Assembly (NCBI RefSeq): GCF_022664455.2
Contig: NZ_JAKRKC020000002.1
Location: 248,001-312,000, forward strand
Direction of reading: 5' to 3'
DNA length: 64,000 bases
DNA from: Actinomadura luzonensis
Lineage (GTDB): Bacteria; Actinomycetota; Actinomycetes; Streptosporangiales; Streptosporangiaceae
The notes under the pieces are model-generated. The model did no database searches. It saw only the letters and a list, made by a program, of their open reading frames with translations, and was not told the origin of the DNA. The translations under genes were made by a program, and so were the position numbers. The first letter of the stretch is position 1; each line of letters opens with the position of its first letter. Below, piece by piece: positions 24,129 through 33,462 of the stretch.

Positions 24129-26948
24129 GTGCGGCAGACTGGGGCGGTGGTGACGGGAGTGCAGGTCTCGCCTCGGGAAGCCGAGGTGCTGGAACTGGTC
24201 GGGGCCCATCTCAGCAACGCCGAGATCGCGGCCCGCCTGGTCATCTCGGTGCGCACGGTGGAGAGTCACGTCTCCTCGCTGCTGCGCAAGCTGGAGGCGC
24301 CGGACCGGCGGGCGCTCGCCCGGCGCGCGCGCACGGCGGCCGGCGCCGGCCCGGCCCGCCCGGCGCCGGTCCTGCCGAGCCCGCTGACCTCGTTCGTCGG
24401 GCGGGTGCGGGAGCGGGCCGAGCTGGCCGAGCTGGTCAAGGCGCACCGGCAGGTGACCGCGGTCGGCCCGGGCGGCGTGGGCAAGACCCGGCTGGCGTCC
24501 ACCGTGGCGGCGGAGGTGAGCGGCGAGTACGCCGACGGGGTGTGGTTCGTCGACCTGGTGCCGGTCACCGACCCCGGCCTGATCGCCACCGCCGTGGCCG
24601 GCGCGCTCGGCCTCGGCGAGCAGCCCGGCCGCGACCTCGCCGGGTCCGTGCTCGCCGCGCTGGCCGACCGTCACGCGCTGGTCGTCCTGGACAACTGCGA
24701 GCACGTGCTGGACGGGGTGGCGCTGTTCCTGGAGCGGCTGCTGGCGTCCTGCCCGCGGGTGACGGTGCTGGCGACCAGCCGGGCCCGGCTGATGGTGCCG
24801 TTCGAACGGGTCTACCCGGTGCCGCCGCTGTCGCTGGCCGCCGGCGGCGACTCGGACGCGGTCGCGCTGTTCGTGGAACGGGCGACGGCGGCCGGCAGCC
24901 CGCCGGACCCGGCGCTGCGCGGCCAGGTGGCCGCGATCTGCGCGCGGCTGGACGGCATGGCGCTGGCCATCGAGCTGGCCGCCGCCCGCTGCCCCACGCT
25001 CGGGCTGGACGGCATCACCGCCGCCCTGTCCCACCCGCTGCGGATGCTCACCGGCGGGTCCCGCGCCGACGAGCGGCACCGCTCGGTGCGGGCGGCGCTC
25101 GACTGGAGCCACGCCCTGCTGGAGCCGGCCGACCGGGAGCTGCTGCGCCGGGTGTCGGTGTTCGCGGCGCCGTTCACCGCCGCCGCCGCGGCGGAGGTGA
25201 CCGGGGCCGAGGAGTGGCTGGTCGCCGACGGGCTGGCCCGGCTCGCCGGACAGAGCCTGCTGACGGTGACGGCGGGCCTGGGCCGCACCGAGTACCGGGC
25301 GCCGGAGACCATCCGCCAGTACGGGACGGAGCGGCTGTCGGAGGCCGGTGAGCTGGCCGACGCCCGGTCCCGGCACCTGCGCTGGTGCCTGGCCGGGGCC
25401 GCCGCCCTGGCGGTGGACGGCCAGGACTGGCGGGCCCGGTTCGACCTGGTGGCCGACGACCTCCGCGCCGCCCTGGCGTGGGCGGCCGACCGCCCGGAAC
25501 TACGCGCCGACGCGTTCGAGCTGGCCCGGCGCCTGGCGGAGCTGACCTTCACCCGGCACCTGACCGGCGAGTCCCAGCGGCGCTACGAGCAGGCCGCCGC
25601 GCTCGCGACCGACCCGGCCGCCGCCGCGTCGATGCTGCGGCAGGCCGCGGCCGTGGCCGGGTGCCGGACGGTCGGCGACGACATGTACCGCCTGCGCCGC
25701 GCGGCCGCCGACGCCGCCCGCACGGCCGGGGACGCGGCCGGCGCCGCCGCCGACCTGGCGGCCGCCGCCACCATCGCGTTCCGGTTCTCGACGACGTTCG
25801 TGCGGCGCCCGTCCCAGGAGGAAACGCTCCGGCTGGTCGCCGAGGCGCGGGAGCGGGCCGGCGACGACCCGGCGGCGCGGGCGGCGGTGGCGCTGGCCGA
25901 GGCCGGGGTGCTCACCGACGCGTTCGGCGCCGTTCAGGGGCCGCCCGGCAACGCCGTGCCGGAGACGCGCGAGCGCGCCGAGCGGGCGGTCGAGCTCGCC
26001 CGCCGGACCGGCGACCCGCTCGCCGAGTCGGCCGCGCTCGACGCGCTCACCGGCGCGCAGAGCTGGGCCGGCGACCCGTTCGCCGCCGCGGCCACGGCCC
26101 GGCGCCGGATCACGCTCCTGTCGTCGCTGCCGGTCTCGCCGGCCGGCACCCACGAGCTGATCGACGCGCTCGGCATCGCCGCCGAGGCCGGCCTCGGCGC
26201 GGGGGACGTGCCGGGCGCCCGCCGATGGGCACGGCGGCTGGCCGGCCATCCGTCGCTGGCGGAGGTGGGGCACCGCGCCACGTGCCGGCTGCTGATGGTG
26301 GCCGCGCTGGCGGGCGACGTCGAGGAGGTGCTGACCGGCAGCGTCCGGTTCCTCGACTCCTGGCAGCGCGCGGGGAGCCCCGCCCGGTCCATCCTCGCCC
26401 CGGCGGCGGCCGGCGTGGCGATGATCCACGGCCTGCGCGACGACGACGCCGCCAGGCGGGCGTGGCAGGAGGTCCTGGGGCGGCTCGGCAGCTCGCCGGA
26501 GCACGCCTACGGCTACGGGGCGGTGTTCGACGCGATGCTCCTGCTGCACCGCGGGCAGGCGGCGGAGGCGCTGGAGCGGATGGCCCCCGGGCCCCGGCAG
26601 GTATGGAAGTGGATCACCTGGATCTGGCACCACTGGTACGTCGCGCTGCGCAGCGAGGCCGCCGTGCTCGCCGGCGGCCGCGACGCCCGCGCCGTCGTGG
26701 CCGAGGCCCGCGCCGTCGTGGCCGGCAACCCGGTCGCGGCCGCCGTCGTGGACCGGGCCGCGGCCCTGCTCGACGGCGACCAGGAGGCGCTGCTCGCCAC
26801 GGCGTCCGCGTTCGGCGCCGCGGGGTGCCGCTACCAGGCCGCGCGGACCCTCGTGCTCGCCGGCGGCGGCCACGCCGAGCGGGGCGCCGCCGCCCTCGCC
26901 GCCCTCGGCCTCGCGCCCGCACCGGAAGCCCTCCCTCGGCGCCCGTGA
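24129..26948 (+). CDS. Large LuxR/NB-ARC transcriptional regulator
   Basis: 939 residues. The LuxR helix-turn-helix is at the N-terminus (residues 12-68, VSPREAEVLELV, VRTVESHVSSLL), the reverse of ordinary LAL regulators where it is C-terminal. An NB-ARC/STAND ATPase follows: Walker A GPGGVGKT (113-120), Walker B ALVVLDNCEHV (183-193) and GLPLA-like DGMALAIELAAAR. The last 500 residues are Ala-rich helices like TPR units. It probably uses ATP to switch DNA binding on a signal. The start may be GTG 24129, 24147 or 24150. It faces the aldo/keto reductase gene. Confidence 0.9.
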   Translation: MRQTGAVVTGVQVSPREAEVLELVGAHLSNAEIAARLVISVRTVESHVSSLLRKLEAPDRRALARRARTAAGAGPARPAPVLPSPLTSFVGRVRERAELAELVKAHRQVTAVGPGGVGKTRLASTVAAEVSGEYADGVWFVDLVPVTDPGLIATAVAGALGLGEQPGRDLAGSVLAALADRHALVVLDNCEHVLDGVALFLERLLASCPRVTVLATSRARLMVPFERVYPVPPLSLAAGGDSDAVALFVERATAAGSPPDPALRGQVAAICARLDGMALAIELAAARCPTLGLDGITAALSHPLRMLTGGSRADERHRSVRAALDWSHALLEPADRELLRRVSVFAAPFTAAAAAEVTGAEEWLVADGLARLAGQSLLTVTAGLGRTEYRAPETIRQYGTERLSEAGELADARSRHLRWCLAGAAALAVDGQDWRARFDLVADDLRAALAWAADRPELRADAFELARRLAELTFTRHLTGESQRRYEQAAALATDPAAAASMLRQAAAVAGCRTVGDDMYRLRRAAADAARTAGDAAGAAADLAAAATIAFRFSTTFVRRPSQEETLRLVAEARERAGDDPAARAAVALAEAGVLTDAFGAVQGPPGNAVPETRERAERAVELARRTGDPLAESAALDALTGAQSWAGDPFAAAATARRRITLLSSLPVSPAGTHELIDALGIAAEAGLGAGDVPGARRWARRLAGHPSLAEVGHRATCRLLMVAALAGDVEEVLTGSVRFLDSWQRAGSPARSILAPAAAGVAMIHGLRDDDAARRAWQEVLGRLGSSPEHAYGYGAVFDAMLLLHRGQAAEALERMAPGPRQVWKWITWIWHHWYVALRSEAAVLAGGRDARAVVAEARAVVAGNPVAAAVVDRAAALLDGDQEALLATASAFGAAGCRYQAARTLVLAGGGHAERGAAALAALGLAPAPEALPRRP

Positions 26949-27129
26949 AAGCGGGAGCCCAGCCCGGGGCCCGCCACGCGAGGGGTTCCGCCTGCCCCAC
27001 GTCTGCGTACGGGCCCCACCACGGCGGCCCAGGCCGGTCGAGGGGCGGGTCAGGAGGCGTCGCAGGCGCGAAGGCGGGCAACTCCCCGCGCCGGACCATG
27101 ACCGTCCCTCCACAGGGGCTGTTCGGGGA

Positions 27130-27831
27130 TCACAGGCCGAGGTAGATGCGGCGGACTCGGGGGTCGTCGCTCAGCTCGGCCGAGGTGCCGCCGGCGGCGA
27201 TCTCGCCGTTCTCCATGACCAGGCAGGTGGTGGTGACGTCGAAGGTGAGCTTGGCGTTCTGCTCGACGAGCAGGATGGCCAGGCCGTCGGCGTTGAGCTT
27301 CTTCAGCGCGGCGGCGATGTCGCCGACGAGCTTGGGCGACAGCCCCATGGAGGGCTCGTCCAGCAGCATCACCTTGGGCCGGCACATCATGGCCCGGCCG
27401 ACGGCCAGCATCTGCTGCTGCCCGCCGGACAACGCGCCGGCCAGCCGGCCGCGCATGTCCCTCAGCACCGGGAACAGCTCGTACACCTCGTCGATCGGGG
27501 TCTGCTTCCAGCTCCTGGTGTACGCGCCGAGCAGCAGGTTCTTCTCCACGCTGAGCCCGGGGAAGACGTGCCGGCCCTCGGGGACGTAGCCGATGCCGTG
27601 CCGCACCAGGGTGTGGGCGGGGGCGCGGAGCAGGTCGTGCTCGCCGAAGCGGATGGCGGTGGCCCGCCGCGGCGCCAGGCCCATGACGGCCTTGAGGGTG
27701 GAGGTCTTGCCGGCCCCGTTGGCGCCGATGATGCCGAGCGACTGGCCCGGCTCGACGGTGAAGGACACCTCGTGGGCGGCCCGGACCCCGCCGTAGTGCA
27801 CCGACAGTCCTTCGACGGTGAGCGTGCTCAT
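27130..27831 (-). CDS. livF: Branched-chain-type ABC importer ATPase LivF
   Basis: 233 residues. Walker A GANGAGKT, signature LSGGQQQ, Walker B VMLLDEPS, and the LivF-typical YVPEGRHVFPGLSV and LLVEQNA. It powers uptake with the LivG half encoded just upstream. The ATG overlaps the previous stop (ATGA). Last gene of the importer operon. Liv-type importers also carry aromatic acids, urea and other amides, so the symbol gives the family and not the substrate. Confidence 0.93.
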   Translation of the reverse strand: MSTLTVEGLSVHYGGVRAAHEVSFTVEPGQSLGIIGANGAGKTSTLKAVMGLAPRRATAIRFGEHDLLRAPAHTLVRHGIGYVPEGRHVFPGLSVEKNLLLGAYTRSWKQTPIDEVYELFPVLRDMRGRLAGALSGGQQQMLAVGRAMMCRPKVMLLDEPSMGLSPKLVGDIAAALKKLNADGLAILLVEQNAKLTFDVTTTCLVMENGEIAAGGTSAELSDDPRVRRIYLGL

Positions 27832-29633
27832 CGGCTCGCCTCCTCGACCGCGGCCTCGGCGGTCTCCTCGGTCGGTGCGGTCATCGAGTCGCCGAGGTAG
27901 GCGGCGACCACGTCGGGGTGGACGGCGACCTCGGCCGGCGCGCCGTCGGCGATCACCTTGCCGCTGGACAGGACGGTGACGTGGTCGCACAGCGACATGA
28001 CGAGCCCCATGTTGTGCTCGATGATGACGACGGTGACCCCGGAGTCCCTGATCGAGCGGACGATCTCGGCGAGCCGGCGCACCTCCTCGCCGTTCAGCCC
28101 GGCCGCGGGCTCGTCGAGCAGCAGCAGGGCGGGGGACATGGCCATGGCGCGGGCCAGCTCGATGCGGCGCTGGATGCCGTACGGGAGCGAGCGCGGCTCG
28201 GCGTCGGCGACCTCGTCGAGCCCGAAGCGGCCGATGAGCTCCGCGGCGCGCCGGTGCAGCGCCCGGTCGTGCGCGACCACCTTCCAGGGCAGCAGCGGGT
28301 AGCGCCAGATCCAGGTGGTGCGGGTGCGGTCGAGGGCGAGCAGCAGGTTCTCGCGCACGCTGAGGTCCTCGAACAGGCGCAGGTTCTGGAAGGTGCGGGC
28401 CACGCCCAGCTGCGAGAGCCGGTACGGCGCCATCCCGGTCACGTCCCGCCCGCCCAGCAGCACCGACCCCGCCGTGGCGTCGTAGAAGCCGCTGACCACG
28501 TTGAACAGGGTGGTCTTGCCCGAGCCGTTGGGGCCGACGATGCCGCGGATCTGCCCGGCGGGCACGCTGAGCGTCACTTCGTCGAGCGCCACCAGGCCCT
28601 TGAACCGCTTGGTCACCTCCCGCACCTCCAGCGCGACGCCCGCCGCGGCGGCGGGCGCCGGCTCGAACGGCCGGAACGCGCCGAGCTGGGCCCGCGAGCC
28701 GCCCTTGCGCCCGCGCAGCAGGGACCGGAGCTGCTCCGGCAGGCCCGCCAGCCCCTTGGGCGCGAACACCACCACGAGCACGACCACCAGGCCGTAGCCG
28801 AGCTGGGCGTAGCCGGAGGCGTCCAGCAGCGCCTCCCTGACCAGCGACAGCGCGACCGCGCCGACCACGCAGCCCAGGATGCTGGCCCGGCCGCCGATGA
28901 TCACCATGGCGAGCAGCAGGAACATGTTGGCGATGTTGAACGACTCGGGCGCGACGAAGCGGATCAGGCCCGCGTACAGGACGCCGGCGAGGCCGCCGTA
29001 CAGGCCGGACAGCACGAACGCGGTCATGCGCAGCAGCGGGATCTCCGCCCCGAGCGCGCCCGCGGCGAGGTCGTCGTCGCGCATGGCGCGGAGCCGGCGG
29101 CCGAGCGGGGAGTGCGTGACGAACAGGGCGAAGGCCAGCGCGATCGCGAGGACGACCAGCTCGACGTAGTAGAACAGGTAGCCGCTGGACAGGTCGAGGC
29201 CGAACAGGGGCGGCACCGGCAGGTCGCTGATGCCCTCGGCGCGGCCGGCGATCGCGGAGTTGGTGACCCAGTTGGTGAAGGCCAGCGCCAGGCCGAGCGT
29301 GACGATGCCGAGGTAGTGCGACTGCATGCGCAGCGCCGGGATGCCGGTCAGCACGCCGGAGACCACCGCCGCGACGACGGCCAGCGCCGCGGCGGTCCAG
29401 AACCCGAGCCCGGCCCCGGTGGTCAGGATGGCCACCGTGTACGCGCCCACGCCGAAGAACGCGACCTGGGCCAGGTTGATCTGCCCCGCCACGCCCATCG
29501 TCAGGCCCAGCCCGACGGCCAGGATCGCGAAGATGATCGCGACGTCGGCGACGTGCATGGCGTAGCCGCCCAGGGCGTAGGGCAGGAACCACGCCGCCAC
29601 GGCCGGCGGCACGATCCGGATGAGACGTCTCAT
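27828..29633 (-). CDS. ABC importer permease-ATPase fusion (LivM-LivG)
   Basis: 601 residues joining two proteins that are usually separate. Residues 1-320 are the LivM permease: GVAGQINLAQVAFFGVGAY, GIVTLGLALAFTNW and about ten spans. A linker rich in Arg/Pro/Ala follows. From about 350 comes the LivG ATPase, with GPNGSGKTT, a LivG-type signature LPYGIQRRIELARA and LLLLDEPAAGLN. The frame runs straight through with no stop, so it is a true fusion. It overlaps both neighbours by ATGA. Confidence 0.92.
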   Translation of the reverse strand: MRRLIRIVPPAVAAWFLPYALGGYAMHVADVAIIFAILAVGLGLTMGVAGQINLAQVAFFGVGAYTVAILTTGAGLGFWTAAALAVVAAVVSGVLTGIPALRMQSHYLGIVTLGLALAFTNWVTNSAIAGRAEGISDLPVPPLFGLDLSSGYLFYYVELVVLAIALAFALFVTHSPLGRRLRAMRDDDLAAGALGAEIPLLRMTAFVLSGLYGGLAGVLYAGLIRFVAPESFNIANMFLLLAMVIIGGRASILGCVVGAVALSLVREALLDASGYAQLGYGLVVVLVVVFAPKGLAGLPEQLRSLLRGRKGGSRAQLGAFRPFEPAPAAAAGVALEVREVTKRFKGLVALDEVTLSVPAGQIRGIVGPNGSGKTTLFNVVSGFYDATAGSVLLGGRDVTGMAPYRLSQLGVARTFQNLRLFEDLSVRENLLLALDRTRTTWIWRYPLLPWKVVAHDRALHRRAAELIGRFGLDEVADAEPRSLPYGIQRRIELARAMAMSPALLLLDEPAAGLNGEEVRRLAEIVRSIRDSGVTVVIIEHNMGLVMSLCDHVTVLSSGKVIADGAPAEVAVHPDVVAAYLGDSMTAPTEETAEAAVEEASR

Positions 29634-30499
29634 GCCCGGTTCACCGTCGCCTCCCCGAAGATGCCGGTCGGCCTGATCATGACCACCGCGGCGAACACCA
29701 GGAACGTGACCAGCTCGCTGTACTCCTGGAAGTTGCCGGCGGCGAAGGAGTCGAGCAGCCCGAAGGCCAGGCCGCCGACGATCGCGCCGGGCATGCTGCC
29801 GAACCCGCCGAGCATGGCGGCGGCGAAGCCCTTGATGCCGAGGGTGCCGCCCATGGTGGGGTTGACGTACAGCATGGGCCCGATGAGGCTGCCGGCCAGC
29901 GCCGCGAGGCCCGCGCCGATGGCGAAGGCCAGGGCGTTGCTGCGGCCGACGTGGATGCCGACCGCGGTGGCGGCCTGGTGGTCCATGGCGACCGCCTGCA
30001 TGGCCGCGCCCCGCTTGGTGTGCTGCAGGAACAGCGCCAGCAGCCCGGTGGCGGCCGCGGCGACGGCGATCACCAGCAGGCTGTAGGTGGGGACGCGGAT
30101 GCCGGCCACGTCGAGCGGCCCGGTCGCCACCGGGGACGGCACGGCGTGCCCGGTCGCGCCCCAGATCAGCACCGCGCCCGCCTCCAGGACCGCGCCGAAG
30201 CCGATCGTGCCGATCAGCATCAGCGTGAAGTCCTTGTTCTCCAGCGGGCGCAGGAACCGCTCGATCACCAGGCCGATCAGCCCGGTCACCGCGATGGCGA
30301 CCACGATGGCGACGGCGAAGGGGAGGCGGGTGGTCATGTAGAAGGTGGAGGCGGCGTACGCGCCGATCATCACGACGCTGCCGTGCGCGAAGTTGACCAG
30401 CCCCATCGTCCGGTAGACGATCGAGAAGCCCATGGCCACCAGCGCGTACACCGCTCCGAACGTGACCCCGCCGATCAGGGTCTGAAGGAAGACCTGCAC
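29630..30499 (-). CDS. livH: Branched-chain-type ABC importer permease LivH
   Basis: 289 residues with eight or nine spans. GVTFGAVYALVAMGFSIVYRTMGLVNFAHG at the start is the LivH hallmark, and GGFGSMPGAIVGGLAFGLLDS is the EAA-like coupling loop. It forms the membrane channel with the LivM half of the next gene. Its stop overlaps that gene's ATG; its own start is a base or two from the binding-protein stop. Confidence 0.93.
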   Translation of the reverse strand: MQVFLQTLIGGVTFGAVYALVAMGFSIVYRTMGLVNFAHGSVVMIGAYAASTFYMTTRLPFAVAIVVAIAVTGLIGLVIERFLRPLENKDFTLMLIGTIGFGAVLEAGAVLIWGATGHAVPSPVATGPLDVAGIRVPTYSLLVIAVAAAATGLLALFLQHTKRGAAMQAVAMDHQAATAVGIHVGRSNALAFAIGAGLAALAGSLIGPMLYVNPTMGGTLGIKGFAAAMLGGFGSMPGAIVGGLAFGLLDSFAAGNFQEYSELVTFLVFAAVVMIRPTGIFGEATVNRA

Positions 30500-30500
30500 G

Positions 30501-31643
30501 TCAGCTCGCGGCCTCGGGCACGACCTTGCCGTCCTTGACCAGGCCGATCTTGGTCTCGTGAATGCCGACGCCGTTGGCGTCGTAGGCGTAGTCGCCCAGC
30601 AGGCCCGCGCGCTTGACGCCGCGGATGGCGTCGGCCAGCTTCTGCCCGCCCGCGCCGTTGGTCTGCTTGAGCGCCTCGATGAGGATGGACGCGCCGTCGT
30701 AGGCCTTGGCGACGTGCATGCGGGCCTCCTCGTGGTAGGCGGCCTTGTACTTCTCGGCGAACGCCTTGATCTCGGGGGTGGCGTCGTTGCTGAGGTACGG
30801 GGAGCTGACGACGGTGCCCTCGGCGTTCTTCAGCCCGGCGGTGGTGGCGTAGACGTCGGTGCCCACCGGCGCGCCGCCGGCGAAGACCGCCTTGATGCCG
30901 AGCTCGCGGGCCTGCTTGGCGATCAGCCCGGACTGCACCTCCTCGGCGCCGATGAACAGCACCTCCGGGTCCTGCTCGCGGATCTTGGCGAGGTTGGCGT
31001 TGAAGTCCTTCTGGTCGGGGGTGACGACCTCGTCGGCCAGGGGGGTGACGTTCCTGGTCCGGAGTGAGCTCAGGAAGGCGTCGTGCTCGCCGGCGCCGTA
31101 GGCGCCGTTGTTGCTGATCAGCGCGATCTTCTTGTGGCCCTTGTCGTCCACGAGGTACTTGGCGAGCGTCTCGTCGAAGGTGACGCTGGTGGGGGCGTTG
31201 AGGAAGAGGAAGGGGCTCTTCAGCTCGGCGAGCTTGGGCGACTGGCCGGAGGTGATGTTCGGGATCCTGGCGTCCTTCAGGATGGGCGCCATGGCGAGCG
31301 TGACGGCGCTCTCGGCGGTGCCGAGCATCGCGACGTAGCCCTCGGCGGCGATCTTCCTGGCCACGTTGGTGCCGACGGTGGGGTCGCCCTGGCTGTCGAA
31401 CAGGTCGAGCTGGATCTGCCGGCCGTTGATCCCGCCGGCCTTGTTGGCCTCGTCGATGGCGAGCTTGACGCCTTTGTGCTCCCACTGGCCGAGCGAGCTG
31501 AGCTGGCCGCTCTGCGCGTTGGCGTTGGCGATCTTGATGGGGCCGGTGGCGGTGGCGCCCTGCTCGGCCTGTTGTCCCGGAGGGGCGCAGGCGGCGAGCG
31601 CCACCAGGGCCGCGGCCGCGATGGAGAATCTCGTGAAGTGCAC
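30501..31643 (-). CDS. ABC importer substrate-binding lipoprotein, Liv/LivJ type
   Basis: 380 residues. The lipobox LAACAPP puts the lipidated Cys at residue 19. A type I periplasmic-binding fold follows, with GPIKIANANAQSGQLSSLG and VAMLGTAESAVTLAMAPI typical of family 4 (leucine/amide) binding proteins. It captures the solute outside the membrane and hands it to LivH/LivM. Given the ThDP enzyme, aldehyde dehydrogenase and IclR regulator beside it, an organic or aromatic acid is a likelier ligand than leucine. Confidence 0.92.
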   Translation of the reverse strand: MHFTRFSIAAAALVALAACAPPGQQAEQGATATGPIKIANANAQSGQLSSLGQWEHKGVKLAIDEANKAGGINGRQIQLDLFDSQGDPTVGTNVARKIAAEGYVAMLGTAESAVTLAMAPILKDARIPNITSGQSPKLAELKSPFLFLNAPTSVTFDETLAKYLVDDKGHKKIALISNNGAYGAGEHDAFLSSLRTRNVTPLADEVVTPDQKDFNANLAKIREQDPEVLFIGAEEVQSGLIAKQARELGIKAVFAGGAPVGTDVYATTAGLKNAEGTVVSSPYLSNDATPEIKAFAEKYKAAYHEEARMHVAKAYDGASILIEALKQTNGAGGQKLADAIRGVKRAGLLGDYAYDANGVGIHETKIGLVKDGKVVPEAAS

Positions 31644-31682
31644 GGTTCACCTCTGGCAAGGGGGGTGGGTGAGATCTAATTC

Positions 31683-31696
31683 ACGGACTAGTACGT
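31683..31696. promoter_or_regulatory. Palindrome upstream of the importer operon
   Basis: ACGgACTAGTaCGT, a 14-bp palindrome with one mismatched pair, 40 bp upstream of the binding-protein start. The 103-bp gap around it is AT-richer than its surroundings (GTTCGTTATAAGC) and must hold the promoter of the importer operon. The cognate regulator is not identified. Confidence 0.4.
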
Positions 31697-31746
31697 TCGT
31701 TATAAGCGACGGGAAACGCCGAGGGAATCTCGAACGTGCAACGGTT

Positions 31747-33462
31747 TCAGTCGCCGAAGCGGCCCTGGTAGATGTCCTTGATGTTCCAGTGCCCCGGGGT
31801 CGGCACCGGCTCGTTGACCATCGGGACGTCGATCACCGCGGGGCGCCGGTTCGCGACGGCCGCGCGCAGGGCGGCGCCGAGGCCGGCGGGAGTGGTGACG
31901 GTGTGGCCGTCGGCGCCGCACGCCCGCGCGAGCGCGGCGAAGTCGGGGCTGTACGGCCGCCCCTGCGGATCGGTGAAGTCGCAGCCGTGGCTGCGGCCGA
32001 AGTGCGCCGCCTGCAGGTCGGAGATCGTGCCGTGCGAGCGGTTGTTCATCACCACGAACACCACGGGCGCGCCCTGCTCGACCGCGAGCGGCACGGCGGG
32101 CAGCTGGGCGCTCATCCCGCCGTCGCCGATGAGCGCGATGACCGTCCTGTCCGGCCGGGCGAGCTGCACGCCGACGGCGGCGGCCGGCCCGAAGCCCATG
32201 GTGGAGGCGCCGCCCGGGGTGATGAAGCGGCCCTCGGCGGGCAGCTCGTAGCACTGGGCCACGCCGTTCTTGTTCCAGCCGACGTCGGTGACCAGGATCG
32301 CGTCCGGCGGCAGCGTGTCCCGCAGATCCCTCAGGATGCGCTCGGGGCGGAGCGGGAAGTCCTCGCTCCTGCCGCGCTCCCGGCTGGCCGCGTACAGCTC
32401 CGACCGCGCTTCGAGGATCTGCTTGCGCAGCTCGTGACGGGTGCGGGCCGGGTGGGACGCGACCGCGCCGGCGATCGCCTCGACCGCGAGCCGGACGTCG
32501 GCGACGGCGCCGATCTCCGCCGGGTAGTTGCGGCCGATCTCGGCCGGGTCGATGTCGACCTGGATCAGTGTGCTGCCGGAGAAGTCCCAGGTGAAACGGG
32601 GATCCCACGAGCTGGCGTCGGTCTCGGCGAAGCGGGTGGCGAGGGCCAGCACCACGTCCGCCTCGCGGGCGTAGGCGTTGGTGAGCTCCAGCCCCCAGAA
32701 GCCCGGCATCCCGAGGACGAGCGGGTGGGCGTCGGGCAGCGTGCCCTTGGCCATGAGCGAGTGCGCGACGGGGATGTCCAGGTGCTCGGCCAGGCGGGTC
32801 AGGGCCGCGGCGCCCTCGCGCAGGCCGCCGCCCACGTAGATCAGCGGCCGCTCGGCGGCGGCCAGCCGGGCGGCGATCAGCCGCGCGGTGTCCTCCGGCA
32901 GGCCGGGCGGCGCGGCGTGGCTGCTCGGCGGGTGCGGCGCGGCCGGCCGGGAGAAGACGTCCATCGGCACGTTGACCAGCACCGCGCCGGGCCGGCCCGA
33001 GGTGGCGGTCCAGAACGCGCGCTCGACCGAGCGGCCGAGGTCCTGGGCGCGGTGCACGTTCCAGGCCCGCTTGACGAACGGCCGGAAGACGCTCGCCTGG
33101 TCGGCGTCGGCGTGCAGGTTGATCTCCTGGTGGGGGTGGCGGCCGTGGTAGTAGGACGGGATGTCGCCGGAGATCACCACCAGCGGCACCGAGTCCAGCG
33201 CGGCCGTCATGACACCGGTGGCGGCGTTCGTCAGGCCGGGGCCGACGTGCACGAGCAGCACGCCGGGCTTGCCGGAGGCGCGGGCGTAGCCGTCGGCGGC
33301 GTGCGCGGCGGCCTGCTCGTGGCGGGCGATGACGAAGCGGATCGGGCTGTCGGCGAGCGCGGCGAGCACGGCGATGTTGGTGTGCCCGCAGGTGCCGAAG
33401 ACGTACTCGACGCCCAGCTCCTCCAGGTGGGCGACAAGGGCGTGGGCGGCGGTGCTGGTCAC
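31747..33462 (-). CDS. ThDP-dependent enzyme, benzoylformate decarboxylase/acetolactate synthase family
   Basis: 571 residues. The ThDP activating Glu lies in RHEQAAAHAADGYAR, and the cofactor-binding motif is GDGGM with NN 25 residues later. The three-domain layout is complete. The family splits or joins C-C bonds next to a keto group: 2-ketoacid decarboxylase, carboligase or oxalyl-CoA decarboxylase. It is not clearly acetolactate synthase. The GTG start overlaps the aldehyde dehydrogenase stop (GTGA), so the two act in sequence: decarboxylation to an aldehyde, then oxidation. Confidence 0.88.
   Translation of the reverse strand: MTSTAAHALVAHLEELGVEYVFGTCGHTNIAVLAALADSPIRFVIARHEQAAAHAADGYARASGKPGVLLVHVGPGLTNAATGVMTAALDSVPLVVISGDIPSYYHGRHPHQEINLHADADQASVFRPFVKRAWNVHRAQDLGRSVERAFWTATSGRPGAVLVNVPMDVFSRPAAPHPPSSHAAPPGLPEDTARLIAARLAAAERPLIYVGGGLREGAAALTRLAEHLDIPVAHSLMAKGTLPDAHPLVLGMPGFWGLELTNAYAREADVVLALATRFAETDASSWDPRFTWDFSGSTLIQVDIDPAEIGRNYPAEIGAVADVRLAVEAIAGAVASHPARTRHELRKQILEARSELYAASRERGRSEDFPLRPERILRDLRDTLPPDAILVTDVGWNKNGVAQCYELPAEGRFITPGGASTMGFGPAAAVGVQLARPDRTVIALIGDGGMSAQLPAVPLAVEQGAPVVFVVMNNRSHGTISDLQAAHFGRSHGCDFTDPQGRPYSPDFAALARACGADGHTVTTPAGLGAALRAAVANRRPAVIDVPMVNEPVPTPGHWNIKDIYQGRFGD

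Noticed and set aside
24129..26948. Grouping the LuxR/ATPase gene with the TIR-STAND island as an immune NLR
   Set aside because: It has a DNA-binding domain instead of an effector and lies more than 15 kb away beside metabolic genes.
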